Assembly (NCBI RefSeq): GCF_000344685.1 | Contig: NW_006920424.1 | Coordinates: forward strand, 372,134-430,237 | Reading direction: 5' to 3' | DNA length: 58,104 bases | Source: Gloeophyllum trabeum ATCC 11539 | Taxonomy: Eukaryota > Basidiomycota > Agaricomycetes > Gloeophyllales > Gloeophyllaceae | Shown here: piece by piece, positions 35,162-45,459 of the stretch | Layout: the number at the start of each line of letters is the position of its first letter | Position numbering within the stretch: position 1 is the stretch's first letter | Program-made: the position numbers and the translations under genes | Notes under the pieces: model-generated | Databases searched by the model: none | What the model was told of the DNA's origin: nothing | Seen by the model: only the letters and a program-made list of their open reading frames with translations

Positions 35162-36600
35162 ATGTCAGGAGACAACATGCAGGACGACTGGGCGACGGCT
35201 CGCAAGAACAGGCTGCCCTCCTTTACCGAGGTGCTGTCGCGGAGGACGAGACCACCCGTGGATTTGTTCATGTTCTAGTGAGTCTGTCCTGATTCGCGTT
35301 TCTGCTGCGTTATCGTGGCTGTAGGGCATCGAGTTGGCCAGTGCACCACGACGTGCGACGGAGACCCATGTGAATGACCCTCATGCGCGATTTACACACG
35401 GTCGATCGCCCCGCTAGCTCTTACTGACATTATCGAAGTTTATTCCTGCAGAGAGAGGGAGCTGAAGACATTCTGGACTTCTGGCTCGACGTGCAGCAGC
35501 ATGAAAACCTCTGCAGGGCTTATTTCAAGGATGTCCGCAAGTCTGGACGCACCATCAGGGACGACTGGCCTCAGTACTGGGACTACGCTCGGCGACGGGG
35601 CTCCATCTATGGAACTGTAGTCGGACTCAATCCTTCCAGTGCGGCCGGGATGCAGACCAAGCGGAGCACCGCAAGCACGAATGAGATGCTCTCGCAACAG
35701 GAGAAGGACCACCTCGCCGGGTTAGGGGAGAAGGACCGAGCCGAGATGTCGACGAGCCCCCGCCCGACTTCCCCCTTCGCCTCCACTTCGCCGCAGGACC
35801 CCTTTGACGTGCCCCGCTCCACCACCCCGTTCTCGCTTGGAGGGCGTACGCCTACGCTTTTCAGCAAGCGCGCGTCGCGAGCGCCTACCATTATTCCTCG
35901 CTCGCAGGCAGTGACTCGCCAGGACCTCATCCGCTCAGCCGAGCACATCTTTTACAAGTATCTCACACCTGCCAGCAACACCATAGATGGTGAATCCCAT
36001 GAGATCTACCTTCCTCCGTCCCTACGCATTCACTCCTTCCCGCTGAGCAGCGAGCGTGAACCCCGCAACGACCAGGAGCAAGCACTCATGGCACAGATTC
36101 CCGATATGTTCCATGCTCAGAAGGAGTACTGCTTCCGTGCGATGGAGCAGGATGCGTTCCCTCGCTTCCTCAGGGCGAAGGCGTTCGGCAATTTGACGCC
36201 CGTCAGCGCTTTGGTGCGGCTGATCGCTGGCCTGATCATCCTCTGGATCGGACTTGCCGTCGGATTTTCCTTGATTTTCCTCGATGTGCATCCGAAATCG
36301 AAGCGGTTCTTCGTGAGTACCTTGAGCCTCATGTCATATTCTAGCTGACTTACGGCATTACAGCTCTTCATTCCCTTCACCCTCGCCGTTCTCTTCCTGA
36401 TCTCGCACCAGTACGAGCTTGACCCCATCCTCATCCTCTTCAACCAATCCGAGTCCACTCCCTTCCGCACATTGTCGATCAAGGAGCCGTACGTGAAGAA
36501 GCTGCTTATCGGCCGCGCGCTCTGGGTGTCCATGCTCGTTGCCGCGTGTAGCGTTGCTTTGACGCTCATCTTCTGGGCTGTCCCCGGTAAGCGCCTCTAA
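35162..36600 (+). CDS. RAX1-like RGS-domain membrane protein
   Basis: Related to yeast Rax1, a membrane protein with an RGS-like domain that marks cell poles for bud-site selection. Three exons (35162-35277, 35439-36312, 36364-36600) give 408 aa; yeast Rax1 has 435. The RGS part begins with LPSFTEVLSRRTRPPVDL and REGAEDILDFWLDVQQHENL and resumes after a Ser/Pro-rich insert (about residues 115-190) with AEHIFYKYLTP and FHAQKEYCFRAMEQDAFPRF. Three hydrophobic segments follow (LIAGLIILWIGLAVGFSLIF, LFIPFTLAVLFLISH and a last one), ending in AVPGKRL, the conserved tail of the family. The first intron is 161 nt, long for this region. The stop at 36600 is read through a possible donor because the VPGxRL end is conserved. 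Confidence 0.87.
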
Positions 36601-37448
36601 GGCACATGCTCACGTCGACCCTCAGCAGCGACACTTGTACGCCATCTAGTCGACGTCCCGCCTCTTCGCATACTATTGTGGTCCAAGTATTGCTGGCTTG
36701 CATCTTCGCATGGATCCTCCTTAATTATTCGTTGGCTAGTATAAGTACTTTCTGATACCCTTGCATTTCTCGACCTGCAGTGACTTTGTTCACCCCCCCT
36801 CGCCGTCTATGTTGTTTAGCTTAGCAAGCATCGCCGCTCCTTACCTAGATCCCGTAATGTCTTCCGGCTCGATACATATGTGGAAGGTCGTTTGTACACC
36901 ATGATATCGCATGTCCGTTGTGACGAGTCTGACACTTATGACTAGGTAATGACTTCTGGTTGTATATCTTCTTCCCTCGGTTTTCCGTTGGTTTCCTATG
37001 ACTTTGGTGTCCGCATTGGATCTTGTAGGCTCCTCTTGTTGTTGATATACACTGCATGGGTATGCACATCATATTCTGCCGTGTCAATTGAGGATCACCC
37101 ATCGGCAGCTGGGGCCCTCGACGTCTTACGAGGTGAGTAATCCAGATGAGTCGAGCTATTGTCATTATTAACAATTCGGATAGATCATTCAACACTGCTA
37201 CCGGGTAGCGGTTGTTGCAAGGCCCACTAACTGGTTCGAACCCGAAAACGACCTGCCACGTTTGCCGACCCAATAGGTGTAAGCCATGAGATCGGACCCA
37301 GAAAGTGAAGAACCGAAGCCACCATAAGTACTCCAAAATGCTCCGATATATCATGCTACACTTGGACAGTCGGAGACCGTGATAACAGTGATACCATGCA
37401 TAAACCTACTACAAGCTGTCAAATACGAGCTAGCAGTACGTCGTCTCT
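36601..37448. other. Convergent intergenic region
   Basis: Between two gene 3' ends. A minus-strand frame of 169 codons (36845-37354) is open but has low-complexity composition and no family resemblance. The sequence GGTTCGAACCC near 37222 recalls a tRNA T-arm, but the stems around it do not form a cloverleaf on either strand. Confidence 0.45.
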
Positions 37449-38030
37449 TCACTCCTTCTCCAAAACGAAGTCTTCGAACTTCACCACTAGTGGTTCTGAT
37501 GCATCCGCATTGGGCCTTGCTGCGTACAGCCCGATCCACAGTTCTTGGTTGTCGAGTCCTTCAGAGAACACCCAAGTGATTTCCCTGATCGCCTGTCTCT
37601 TGCCATCTTTCTCGATCGCGTACACCCACAGCCCCTGCCCTTCCCTCTCGAACTCAACGGTGATGAGTCCCTTCTCCGAATTCTGGAGCTCTACCAAACT
37701 CCAGTCCGAGTATCTGTCCACCACGACCGCCCCCACTTTCGGAATTCCGTCTACATACTCTATCCCCGCTTTCAGCCAGCGCTGAGGTGACCCGGGGAGT
37801 ATGAACACCAGGCCGCCCTGATCGTAGAGGCGCGTTCCCGGCACTTCTACGGTAACGCGTGCTCGTCTGAACGTCGACAGGCGCTCCTTCAGGTATATAA
37901 TAGGGGCCGTGAACACGTCGCGACTAGGACTGCGCCAGAGATCGGTATTGGGCTTCGCACTAAGGGTGAACTTGTTCGTGCACTCGGGTGCGGGAAAATC
38001 ACCGTTGAATACTGAGAATCGGTTTGCCAT
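37449..38030 (-). CDS. DUF1349 family protein (concanavalin-like fold)
   Basis: Single-exon gene of 193 aa. DUF1349 proteins form a beta-sandwich of about 190-200 residues; a yeast relative (Ree1) influences enolase expression under galactose, but the biochemical role is not established. Visible features are TNKFTLSAKPNTDLWRSPSR near the start, YDQGGLVFILPG in the first half, and the Trp-rich end with WVFSEGLDNQELWIGLYAA and KFEDFVLEKE. The length fits the whole domain. A TATA-like box lies 71 nt upstream of the ATG. No signal peptide, so it is probably cytosolic. Confidence 0.82.
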   Translation of the reverse strand: MANRFSVFNGDFPAPECTNKFTLSAKPNTDLWRSPSRDVFTAPIIYLKERLSTFRRARVTVEVPGTRLYDQGGLVFILPGSPQRWLKAGIEYVDGIPKVGAVVVDRYSDWSLVELQNSEKGLITVEFEREGQGLWVYAIEKDGKRQAIREITWVFSEGLDNQELWIGLYAARPNADASEPLVVKFEDFVLEKE

Positions 38031-38100
38031 CGTTATGAGGGAGGTGTGCGATGAGTGATGAAGTGATTATGGGATTTAACACGTTCTGGGCTTCTACACC

Positions 38101-38108
38101 CTTATATA
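38101..38108 (-). promoter_or_regulatory. TATA box of the DUF1349 gene
   Basis: TATATAAG on the minus strand, 71 nt upstream of the start codon at 38030. Confidence 0.55.
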
Positions 38109-38401
38109 CGTTCGGATTCGTCGTCGTAGACAAGCCAAGATCCGATGGCCATGGATTGCATCCTGGCCAAGTAATGAAGTAATGTTCTTCCGAAGTTTCC
38201 CCTGCGTATAAAATATAGGAAGGCTAGCTGCCCGAACAGTGTTGTACAGCTCCGTAAAATATGTCTTCTATGTACCACATGACTGATTTACCCGGTCAAA
38301 GCATCGTCCCGATGATAAAATACAAGAAGCCCCACTTCCTAGAAGTGAGTTGACGCTCTGCAGTTAGCTTGGTACGACGTGTCTCCAACGCATGAGTCGT
38401 A

Positions 38402-39015
38402 CTATCATTGAGGGGGTTCTGCAAAATTTGCAGAACCCCCTCACCCCCTTATATCTCATTCCACACTCAACCAAAAAATGTTGGGTAAGCTCAGGCAGGT
38501 ATATATACACTAGAATAGAACCTCTGCCAAGTCAGAATGGGAATATCTGCTGTGGTTGAAGAGAGGGAGAGAAAATGGGTCCGGTAGGCCATGGGAAGGA
38601 AACAGTGTCCACTAGATCTCTCGTGATGCTCTCAACGGACTGCAGTGGAATGGCTTGGCGTATCATGAATACGCTGTCTATAGTACAATAAACCAGCCCG
38701 ATAGAGTAAATAACGAGCGTGTCGAGATAGAGAGGCAACTTTGCACATCTCCCGGGCCCATATCGTGACAAAAGCGTGACATCGCTCGCGGCGAGATCCC
38801 ACTGTGACCGCATGTGACACCTTTTTGCAGAACCCCCTACATGAACCGGCATCTCTCTCCTACGTTCCACAGGCTGCATAAAAATGCACAAAAATAATGA
38901 GGACGTTCATCACTAAGTTACACACAATATGCGGAAGATCCGGTAAGAATCCGCCAAGTGTGCGGAATGCTACAGGCCGAATTCGATACTTTTTGCAGAA
39001 CCCCCTCAATGATAG
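38402..39015. mobile_element. Non-autonomous TA-flanked transposon (MITE-like), 614 bp
   Basis: The two ends are exact inverted repeats of 25 bp: the left begins CTATCATTGAGGGGGTTCTG (38402 on) and the right ends with its complement at 39015. Both are flanked by TA (38400-38401 and 39016-39017), the target duplication of Tc1/mariner-type insertion. There is no transposase frame. The left end is followed at once by an inverted copy of the TIR core, and a further core copy, TTTTTGCAGAACCCCCTA, lies at 38822-38839, so the interior may hold remnants of a nested or rearranged copy. The element ends 61 bp beyond the stop codon of the double zinc-cluster gene. Confidence 0.75.
38410..38442. repeat. 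33-bp perfect hairpin at the left end of the element
   Basis: GAGGGGGTTCTGCAAA, one A, then TTTGCAGAACCCCCTC. The first arm is part of the left terminal repeat, so the terminus has been doubled in inverted orientation. A strong stem-loop would form in single-stranded DNA or RNA. Confidence 0.75.
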
Positions 39016-39076
39016 TATGGCTAACTCTCTTCAGTGGATGGCGGACCTGGATGGCGCGATAAGCTCATCGGGGATA

Positions 39077-41532
39077 TCAAACCGTAGCCGATAAGCACTT
39101 ACGAGTCACGAAAGGCATCGAGCGTTCGAGTTTTAGCGATGCTGTGACCATAGTGGAGAGGCTACGACGAATTGTCGACTCGTCCAGTTGGAGTAGCCCA
39201 GTGCTTGCTGACCTGAAACTATTGCGCAGCACTGCCTGCTTCTTCCTGAGCACCCTCGCCGCTGCCGTCCAACAGATCTGTTTGAAATGTCAAGACAGAA
39301 CGTTCCGTATTGCCACAATGAAACCCAGCTCACCCCGAGAATCGGATCCAGGAAGTGGAAATCGCAGTCCTCGAACGTGGCGGTAATGCGCACGATCTCC
39401 AATGCTGCGCTCACTGCTTTGTCTCCGCAGCTCGGCTCTGTATCCGCCAGCAGTTCATACAATTCCGCTGCTGCTGCGTGCTCCATTGCGAGACAGAGCT
39501 TGAGCACGAGCAGCCGATGACGGTCCCAGCTGAGGACGGAGAATTTGAGCAGCGCTGGGGTGAGCGTGGCGATGTGGTCGCACGTCCGCTGCAGTAGGTC
39601 GAAGTACCACTCGTAGCAGCATGCCGGGAAGGAGCTTGCGCCTGTCCAAAGAAACGAGCGTAAGCCATCACTCTTGTCATAGAGATAATTTTCGAAGTAC
39701 CATTTGTGTTTTCAAGCCACACGCCAGCGAGATGGCCCGATTCTTGTAGGTGTGAGACGCTGTGCGCTCGGCAGATAATCAGGTCTAAATTTGAGAAGTC
39801 GGAAGGACGCCACTGTGCATGAAGATATGAGAATCGAGAACAACGGAATAGGTCAAATGGGCCTACCTGGAGGTTTTTAAATTGGTTATACATCCGCCCA
39901 TCTCCAGCAGAGGGAACATTCATTAATAATGAACAGCCAATGTCGTGATATATCAGTTGGCATAAGATAGCGGTTTCCTCTTGCGCCGAATAAAGTCCAT
40001 TCTGCGGACGCAAGTCAATCCATTGCTCCCGCGAGAAGTTGAACGTTAACATACCGACGGATGGTCAGAAATAGCCCGTGAAGCCACCTGGTCAAATCCT
40101 AGTTGGAAATCCGAAGCTACAGTAGCGGCTTTGATGAGATGCTCCCGTCCGTCCACCATGTTAACCTTCGAGAAATGATACGTCGAGAGCAGACAATGAG
40201 CCATGACAAACGTCATAGCATCGTGAGGGCTGCTGGGTCCCATATTCAACAGGGCAAGGACTTGCGCCAGCTCCTCGTCTTCTTCCCTCACGCCGAACTT
40301 GAGGTTGACTTCTTGCCAGAGCAGACAGCCCCATAGCTGGGCTACGTGTATCAGAAGTGGCGATACTGCCGAGGAGGCGGAGGAGCATTCCCCGAGACTT
40401 AGTGCGCCGGCTTTTGTTTCGCATATGCCGAGGCCGAGCTGCAATCCATGAGATATGAACAGGTCACGACTGGCAATTCAGTCAAGTCAGTATGGATGTA
40501 TTCCGATAGCTAAACGCGGAAGATGGGGACACACAACTCTCGATTGGAATGGCGGCATGTATCCGCGAGATGGAAGGACACGTCCGAGTTTGCAGGAGCG
40601 TACGGAAACACAACCTCCGCACCGGTGCCGCTGAAGTCGGGATATGCAATGTCGAGTACAGGTTCAATGATGGCGCAGTCCGCGTGAGCGCTGATTAGGT
40701 AGCCGAGATCAGACAGATGCAGATGGGAATGTAGATCAGGTAGAAACGAAACTTACATTGATATTGACTGGGCAGGCCCATCAAAATCCCCTAGACAGTG
40801 TAAGCTGGGCGACGTTGATGAGGATGAGGGCGCATCGCTGGACGAAGCCGACGACGAGTCAGGGGCTGGAGGTTCGTTTACGACTTGGATGTCAGATTGT
40901 GTTATGATGAGTTTCTGAGAGACTTACGTTGTGGACTCCCTGAAGAACTCTTCTCTTCGTATTCCTTCAGTCTATTTTCGAGCTCGCGGTTGCGCCGGAG
41001 GAGGTCACGCGCGAGGCTGCCCCGACTGCCGTCGGTGTAGTGACACTCATCCTCTTTGCCCGCGATTTGGCATGTCTTGCAGAATGGCCTTTGGGCATCA
41101 CATTTCTGCGCTCGTCAGCTGTTAGATGTGCCATTCAAATCTAAGAACGGAGAGCGCTGACCTTCTTCTTCCTTCTGAAGAAAGTGTCAGATGACTGTGC
41201 GTGTGTCTGTGCCAACAGGTAACTAGACAACCCACCTGCAAGGTAAACATGCTGCGCCTTTCTGGACGGCAGGTGCCTTCACTATGTCGAGAGGGTTACG
41301 GAGATATGTGCACTCCGCGCGTATGCGTGCTTTGGAGCACGGTCCGCACATTGGTGTCACTCCGTCGCACCTCTGGCAGTGAGACATTAGTCCATTTTAC
41401 CACCGGGTATAGTACGGAGATATCCTCACCACTTTCTTCGCTCTGCTCGACTCGGAGGACGAGTCAGTCTAGCACGATGTGGAGATATGAGAGCCTTTAC
41501 CTGCAATTAATGCAAGTCTTCGAGTTCGGCAT
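39077..41532 (-). CDS. Transcription factor with two Zn2Cys6 clusters
   Basis: Fungal regulator, nuclear. Twelve exons (41532-41501, 41442-41430, 41372-41236, 41174-41162, 41105-40928, 40865-40757, 40690-40535, 40469-40055, 40001-39867, 39812-39701, 39641-39334, 39277-39077) give 602 aa. Two complete C-X2-C-X6-C-X6-C-X2-C-X8-C clusters stand in tandem: Cys 7, 10, 17, 24, 27, 36 and Cys 57, 60, 67, 74, 77, 86. Each is split by introns at the same place (after its second Cys) and each uses a 13-nt exon for the basic loop (AKKV; RKKK). A coiled-coil stretch (LLRRNRELENRLKEYEEK) follows, then a Ser-rich linker and the middle homology region (SAVSPLLIHVAQLWGCLLWQ, REHLIKAATVASDFQLGFD). All phases close. 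One cluster is the rule; two intact ones are unusual. Targets cannot be deduced; nearest redox genes are the ferric reductase and P450s. Confidence 0.88.
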
Positions 41533-42905
41533 GGCGGTTTGAGAGTACTACCCCTAGTCGAGTAGAAGGCGATCTTGGAAGTTGAAGCTTCGGCTGTTCG
41601 AACGACATCGGAGGTTCATATATCCCGGTCATCTCGGGATGCTTTCACATTGTAGTACTTGAGAGATGGCGCGGCCTGTGCGGTTTGATCAGAGTCACTA
41701 GTGCAGACTAGTCTAACCGGTCTCAAACATATATATCCATCTGAGACACTCGCGCCTCCGTTCAAGTTCAGGAGTTACCCGACGCAGTCGGCCTCGGCGC
41801 TTTCTGCCTTGGTTGGCCTTGGGCGCTTGGCTACCCAATTACATTGGTCACACTATTATGTACACTGCGATTTATCAGAGTAGCTAATATTGACCCAAGG
41901 CGAACCTCAATACACGAAGATTGTAAACTCGACCTGGACCTGCTAAGTATTGGAAACTTGTTCTACTAGTAGCCTTATCATCCCCTTTCGCTTTGCAAGT
42001 GTCCTTTGACAGAGAGGCGCAGGTGGGACGTGCAGGGAAGAAACGGACGAAGAGGATGGCCGTCTTTTTCTTAATCTCTTACCTGACAAAGCCGCAAGTG
42101 TTGCGCCGTTTTCCTACCTTCTTATGGCATCTTCCACTCAATTTAGTATTACCACGTCCTAGTCGCCGGCCGTCGACGGTGATGCCGTCAAGCAGAGGTC
42201 TGCCCGGGCCCTGTCATACGTACTTTTCATACTCCCTGTTCTGCTCATTCTCTTGCTCGAAGATACGGCCGTGGAGTGGAGCGGACGCACGAAAGCCACG
42301 ACTGCTGCCGGTCCATCCATCTGTACTGGTGTCTGCCACTCACCTTGAGGCGCCTGTCACTGAACGCCAGGTGTTAGGGTTACATTATCGCTAGCCTCGC
42401 ACAATGGGATTCTATTAGTGGGATTAGATCCTCCTCATCTGGTCGAATACCTGAGTGCGACTGAGATGCAAAGGTAAGGCACCTTCCTTCAAGATCTCCA
42501 TTGGCAGGCTGATAACAACGTGTAGGAACCCCATGACACATAGAGCAGGGTCTGAAAGACCGCCGACCATTCATTATGACCAGACCTCCAGGTTCAGCCA
42601 ACCCTGGTATTGAGCAAAGTCACCGTCCTACTCCGACGGTACTCGACTAGGTGGCAGTTATCAAGTCCGAGCTCAGCCACAGCCGCGGGATATGCTGTGC
42701 CTCGAGGTTCGCTTAGATCTCCTGACCCGCTGATAAGATGCACGCTCTTGCGTGTTCTATTTCGGGACACCTGCACGGTCTACACGGCCCTAAAAATGAG
42801 ACAGAGAACAACGAGGCTCGTGTGCCTTTCATCTCCATTCTCATTAATGACTTTCACGATCCTGCCGTATGCTCCATTGCACTAACGTGCTGCTGTCGCT
42901 GCCGC
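41533..42905. other. Divergent intergenic region
   Basis: 1.4 kb between the zinc-cluster gene and the ferric reductase, likely holding both promoters. A minus-strand frame at 42380-42601 shows a C-X2-C-X6-C spacing (CSMCHGVPTRC) but no further cysteine pattern, and the plus-strand frame at 41993-42394 is not recognised. Neither is called. Confidence 0.4.
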
Positions 42906-42913
42906 TATATAAG
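42906..42913 (+). promoter_or_regulatory. TATA box of the ferric reductase gene
   Basis: TATATAAG at 163 nt upstream of the ATG at 43076. The distance is at the long end for fungal promoters, which leaves room for a leader of about 130 nt. Confidence 0.45.
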
Positions 42914-43075
42914 CCGGTTCGCCTGGCGTACAGTTCTATAGGAAGTTAACTCGTACTCCCAGTAAGAGCTCCTGGCTGGTCTACCCGTCTTACCCTGACT
43001 CTCAAGATCCTGGTGATCTTGCAGTCTGCTTTCTACCTCCCTCCGCGGACAGAAAGCATTTCACTCTCCCCTAGA

Positions 43076-45234
43076 ATGTCGGCCTCCTCAGCGTCCCAGA
43101 ACTCGACTCACCTCATTGTGGAGGAGCCGGTTGTGGATCCCTTACAGCTCGCACTGTACACAGACGTCGTCCTCCTTTGCGGAGTCGCCGTATTCGCTCT
43201 TTTTACCATCCCCCGCTGCGTCACTCGTTTCTCCAGAGGCTTTGAATGGGGTCAGGGCGGTCTGCTGCGCTCGACCGAGGTGGCGCCTCCGCGAAGGCCG
43301 AAACGCAGACCCACCCTTAACCAGCAATCATCCTTCGCACTGGGCTCGGAAGACTCGCACACCCTCAACTCGCATAGCCATCTGGTGCGCCGTGGCAGCG
43401 AGAAGCGGGGCCATGTTCACTACTCTTTCCCGCCACACACGCGCGCATGGTCGACGCTCGCCTTTCCGCTGGCCCGGATGCTAAACTATTCGGTCTCACG
43501 CGAGCTGAACCTCGGGCAGGCTATAATAATGGTCTCGTACTTCGGTGTCCTCCTGTTTGCGTCTTTATGGCACTCCAGTCTGTTTACAGACCCCGTACGC
43601 ACGGGCTTTGTCGCGATGTCCCAGATCCCCGTGGTCGTGGCGCTCGCGACAAAGTTTAACTTGATCGGGATGGTGACAGACGTGGCGTATCAGCATGTAA
43701 GCCTGCGCGCGCTCCATATTAAAGCTTGCATTATATTGATCCAGCTGCGTTATCTAGCTGAATTACCTCCACCGGTTTGCGGGGCAATTGCTGGCCATCG
43801 CCGCCAATATCCATACGCTGGGTTACGGTGAGTAACCAAGATACTTACCGTCGTGCTTCCCTAATCAGTATATATCAGTGTACAAGTGGTGCTTGGAGGG
43901 TACCTTCACGGAGGAGATCAAGCATGCGCCGGTAGCCTGGGGCTTCGTAGCCACCTTCGCTCTCGACGTGCTGGTATTCACGTCCACCGAAACGTGGCGC
44001 CTGCAGGCGTATAATGTCTTCTTTGCATCGCACCTCGTCGCCGTAGTTGTACTGCTCCTTGGGGTAGGTCCTTTGACAATCTTATACCACTCTGGACCAA
44101 CTAACGAAACTGCCCACAGACGTGTTACCACCAGCCCTCGACCATCCCGTACGTCCTCGTGGCCGTCGGACTCTACGGCCTCGACCTGCTCGTGCGCCTG
44201 ATCAAAACCCGCGTCTGCATCGCGCGCATACGGCCCATCCCCGAGCTTGCGCTGACGCGCGTGGAGGTCCCGCAGCTCAACGCGGGGTGGCGCCCCGGGC
44301 AGCACGTGCGGCTGCGCGTTCTATCATTGTGGATGGGGTGGTGGGCATGGACGGAGGTTCACCCCTTCACGATCGCCAGCGTGAGCAAGGGCCCCGAGGG
44401 CATGGTGCTCATGTGTAAGAAGGCAGGCGACTGGACGTCAAGGTTGTACGAGATGGCGAAGCTTTCAGAGTACGGCGATAATGCGTATGGCCGTGACGTG
44501 AGGATATGGCTTGAGGGACCTTATGGTGCGGACTACCCTATCTCTAGTATCGCGTGGATATCCTGACTCAGCCCCTGACGCTGTAGGTGGACCAGGACAT
44601 AGTGTCTTTGCCAGTTACTCGGGCGCACTGTTTATCGCTGGCGGAAGCGGCATCACCTTTGCTTTGGCCGCTGTCCAGGACCTCATCCAGCAAGATCTCG
44701 ACGGAACAAGCCGCGTCAAGGTGATTGAGCTTGCCTGGGCAGTCCAAGATCCAGGTGAGCGTGCCGCAGCTTGGCCTACTCGCACGGCAATCCTGAGTTC
44801 ATACCCCGCTAGCCGCATTGGTACCCCTTATCCCCTTGTTTACTGCCTTGCTCCAACAGAGCACTCTTACGAGCCTCCGCATCCAAGTGTTCTATACCAG
44901 GGCCACAATGATGGACCTGAATAAGATAGTTCTGCCTCCGGGATTGACCCTCCTCCCGGGCCGACCGAGACCGGCCAAGTTACTCGAGGCCGTCCTAGAC
45001 TGCACCATGTCGGTCACATTTGGCGGGAAGAACCAAACAGCTCTATCGGGCATTGTTGTTGGTGTATGCGGGCCCGCAGGGCTTGGAAAGGACGCTCGCA
45101 AAGCAGTCGATACCGTCGACCCTCGTCGGAGGAAGGCGGTTCGAGGGGTGGAACTACATCAAGAGTGAGTCGCGTTTCTGTTCGTCTCTGGCTGATGAGT
45201 CTGACAAGTTCTAAACAGATCTTTTGGGTGGTAA
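43076..45234 (+). CDS. Ferric/cupric-chelate reductase (FRE family)
   Basis: Plasma-membrane flavocytochrome that passes electrons from NADPH through FAD and two haems to extracellular Fe(III) or Cu(II). Seven exons (43076-43696, 43758-43827, 43879-44063, 44120-44525, 44587-44754, 44813-45164, 45219-45234) give 605 aa. An N-terminal helix (about 24-46) and a polar loop precede the haem core: YLHRFAGQLLAIAANIHTLG holds His212 and His226, and ASHLVAVVVLLLGTCYHQ holds the second pair. The FAD site has HPFTIAS, the NADPH site has FIAGGSGITFALA and later VCGPAGLGKDARKAV. The last exon is only 16 nt and gives the conserved aromatic end SFGW; a stop appears three bases later if the intron is missed. 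The ATG at 43076 is the first in frame. Iron uptake is the likely job. Confidence 0.92.
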
Positions 45235-45459
45235 TATCACATCCGGATCATGTATATCTTGACCCTTCGCCGGGTTGTATCGATCCTCGCAAGTGTATTG
45301 TTATTTGTACCGCTGTATTCTGGCTGCTTTGGGTGAAACGTCGGGTTATATATACATCGCTATTCTTGGGGTTCAATTTTTCGAGCATGGGAGGCTCGGA
45401 CGAGGGACTGGCACCGTGTATGCAGTTCGTCTTGTGGGCTAGTACGCATGCGGGCTGTT

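Noticed and set aside
37195..37265. Possible tRNA around GGTTCGAACCC
   Set aside because: The T-arm-like string is present, but flanking bases do not pair into a 5-bp T-stem and no acceptor stem or anticodon arm fits on either strand.
36845..37354. 169-codon minus-strand frame between RAX1-like and DUF1349 genes
   Set aside because: No family resemblance, biased composition, no promoter, and placed between two gene 3' ends.
38532..38891. 119-codon frame inside the MITE-like element as a transposase
   Set aside because: No DDE/D motif or helix-turn-helix; far too short for a mariner-type transposase.
42380..42601. Frame with C-X2-C-X6-C spacing resembling half a zinc cluster
   Set aside because: No following cysteines with cluster spacing, no flanking exons, and low-complexity surroundings.
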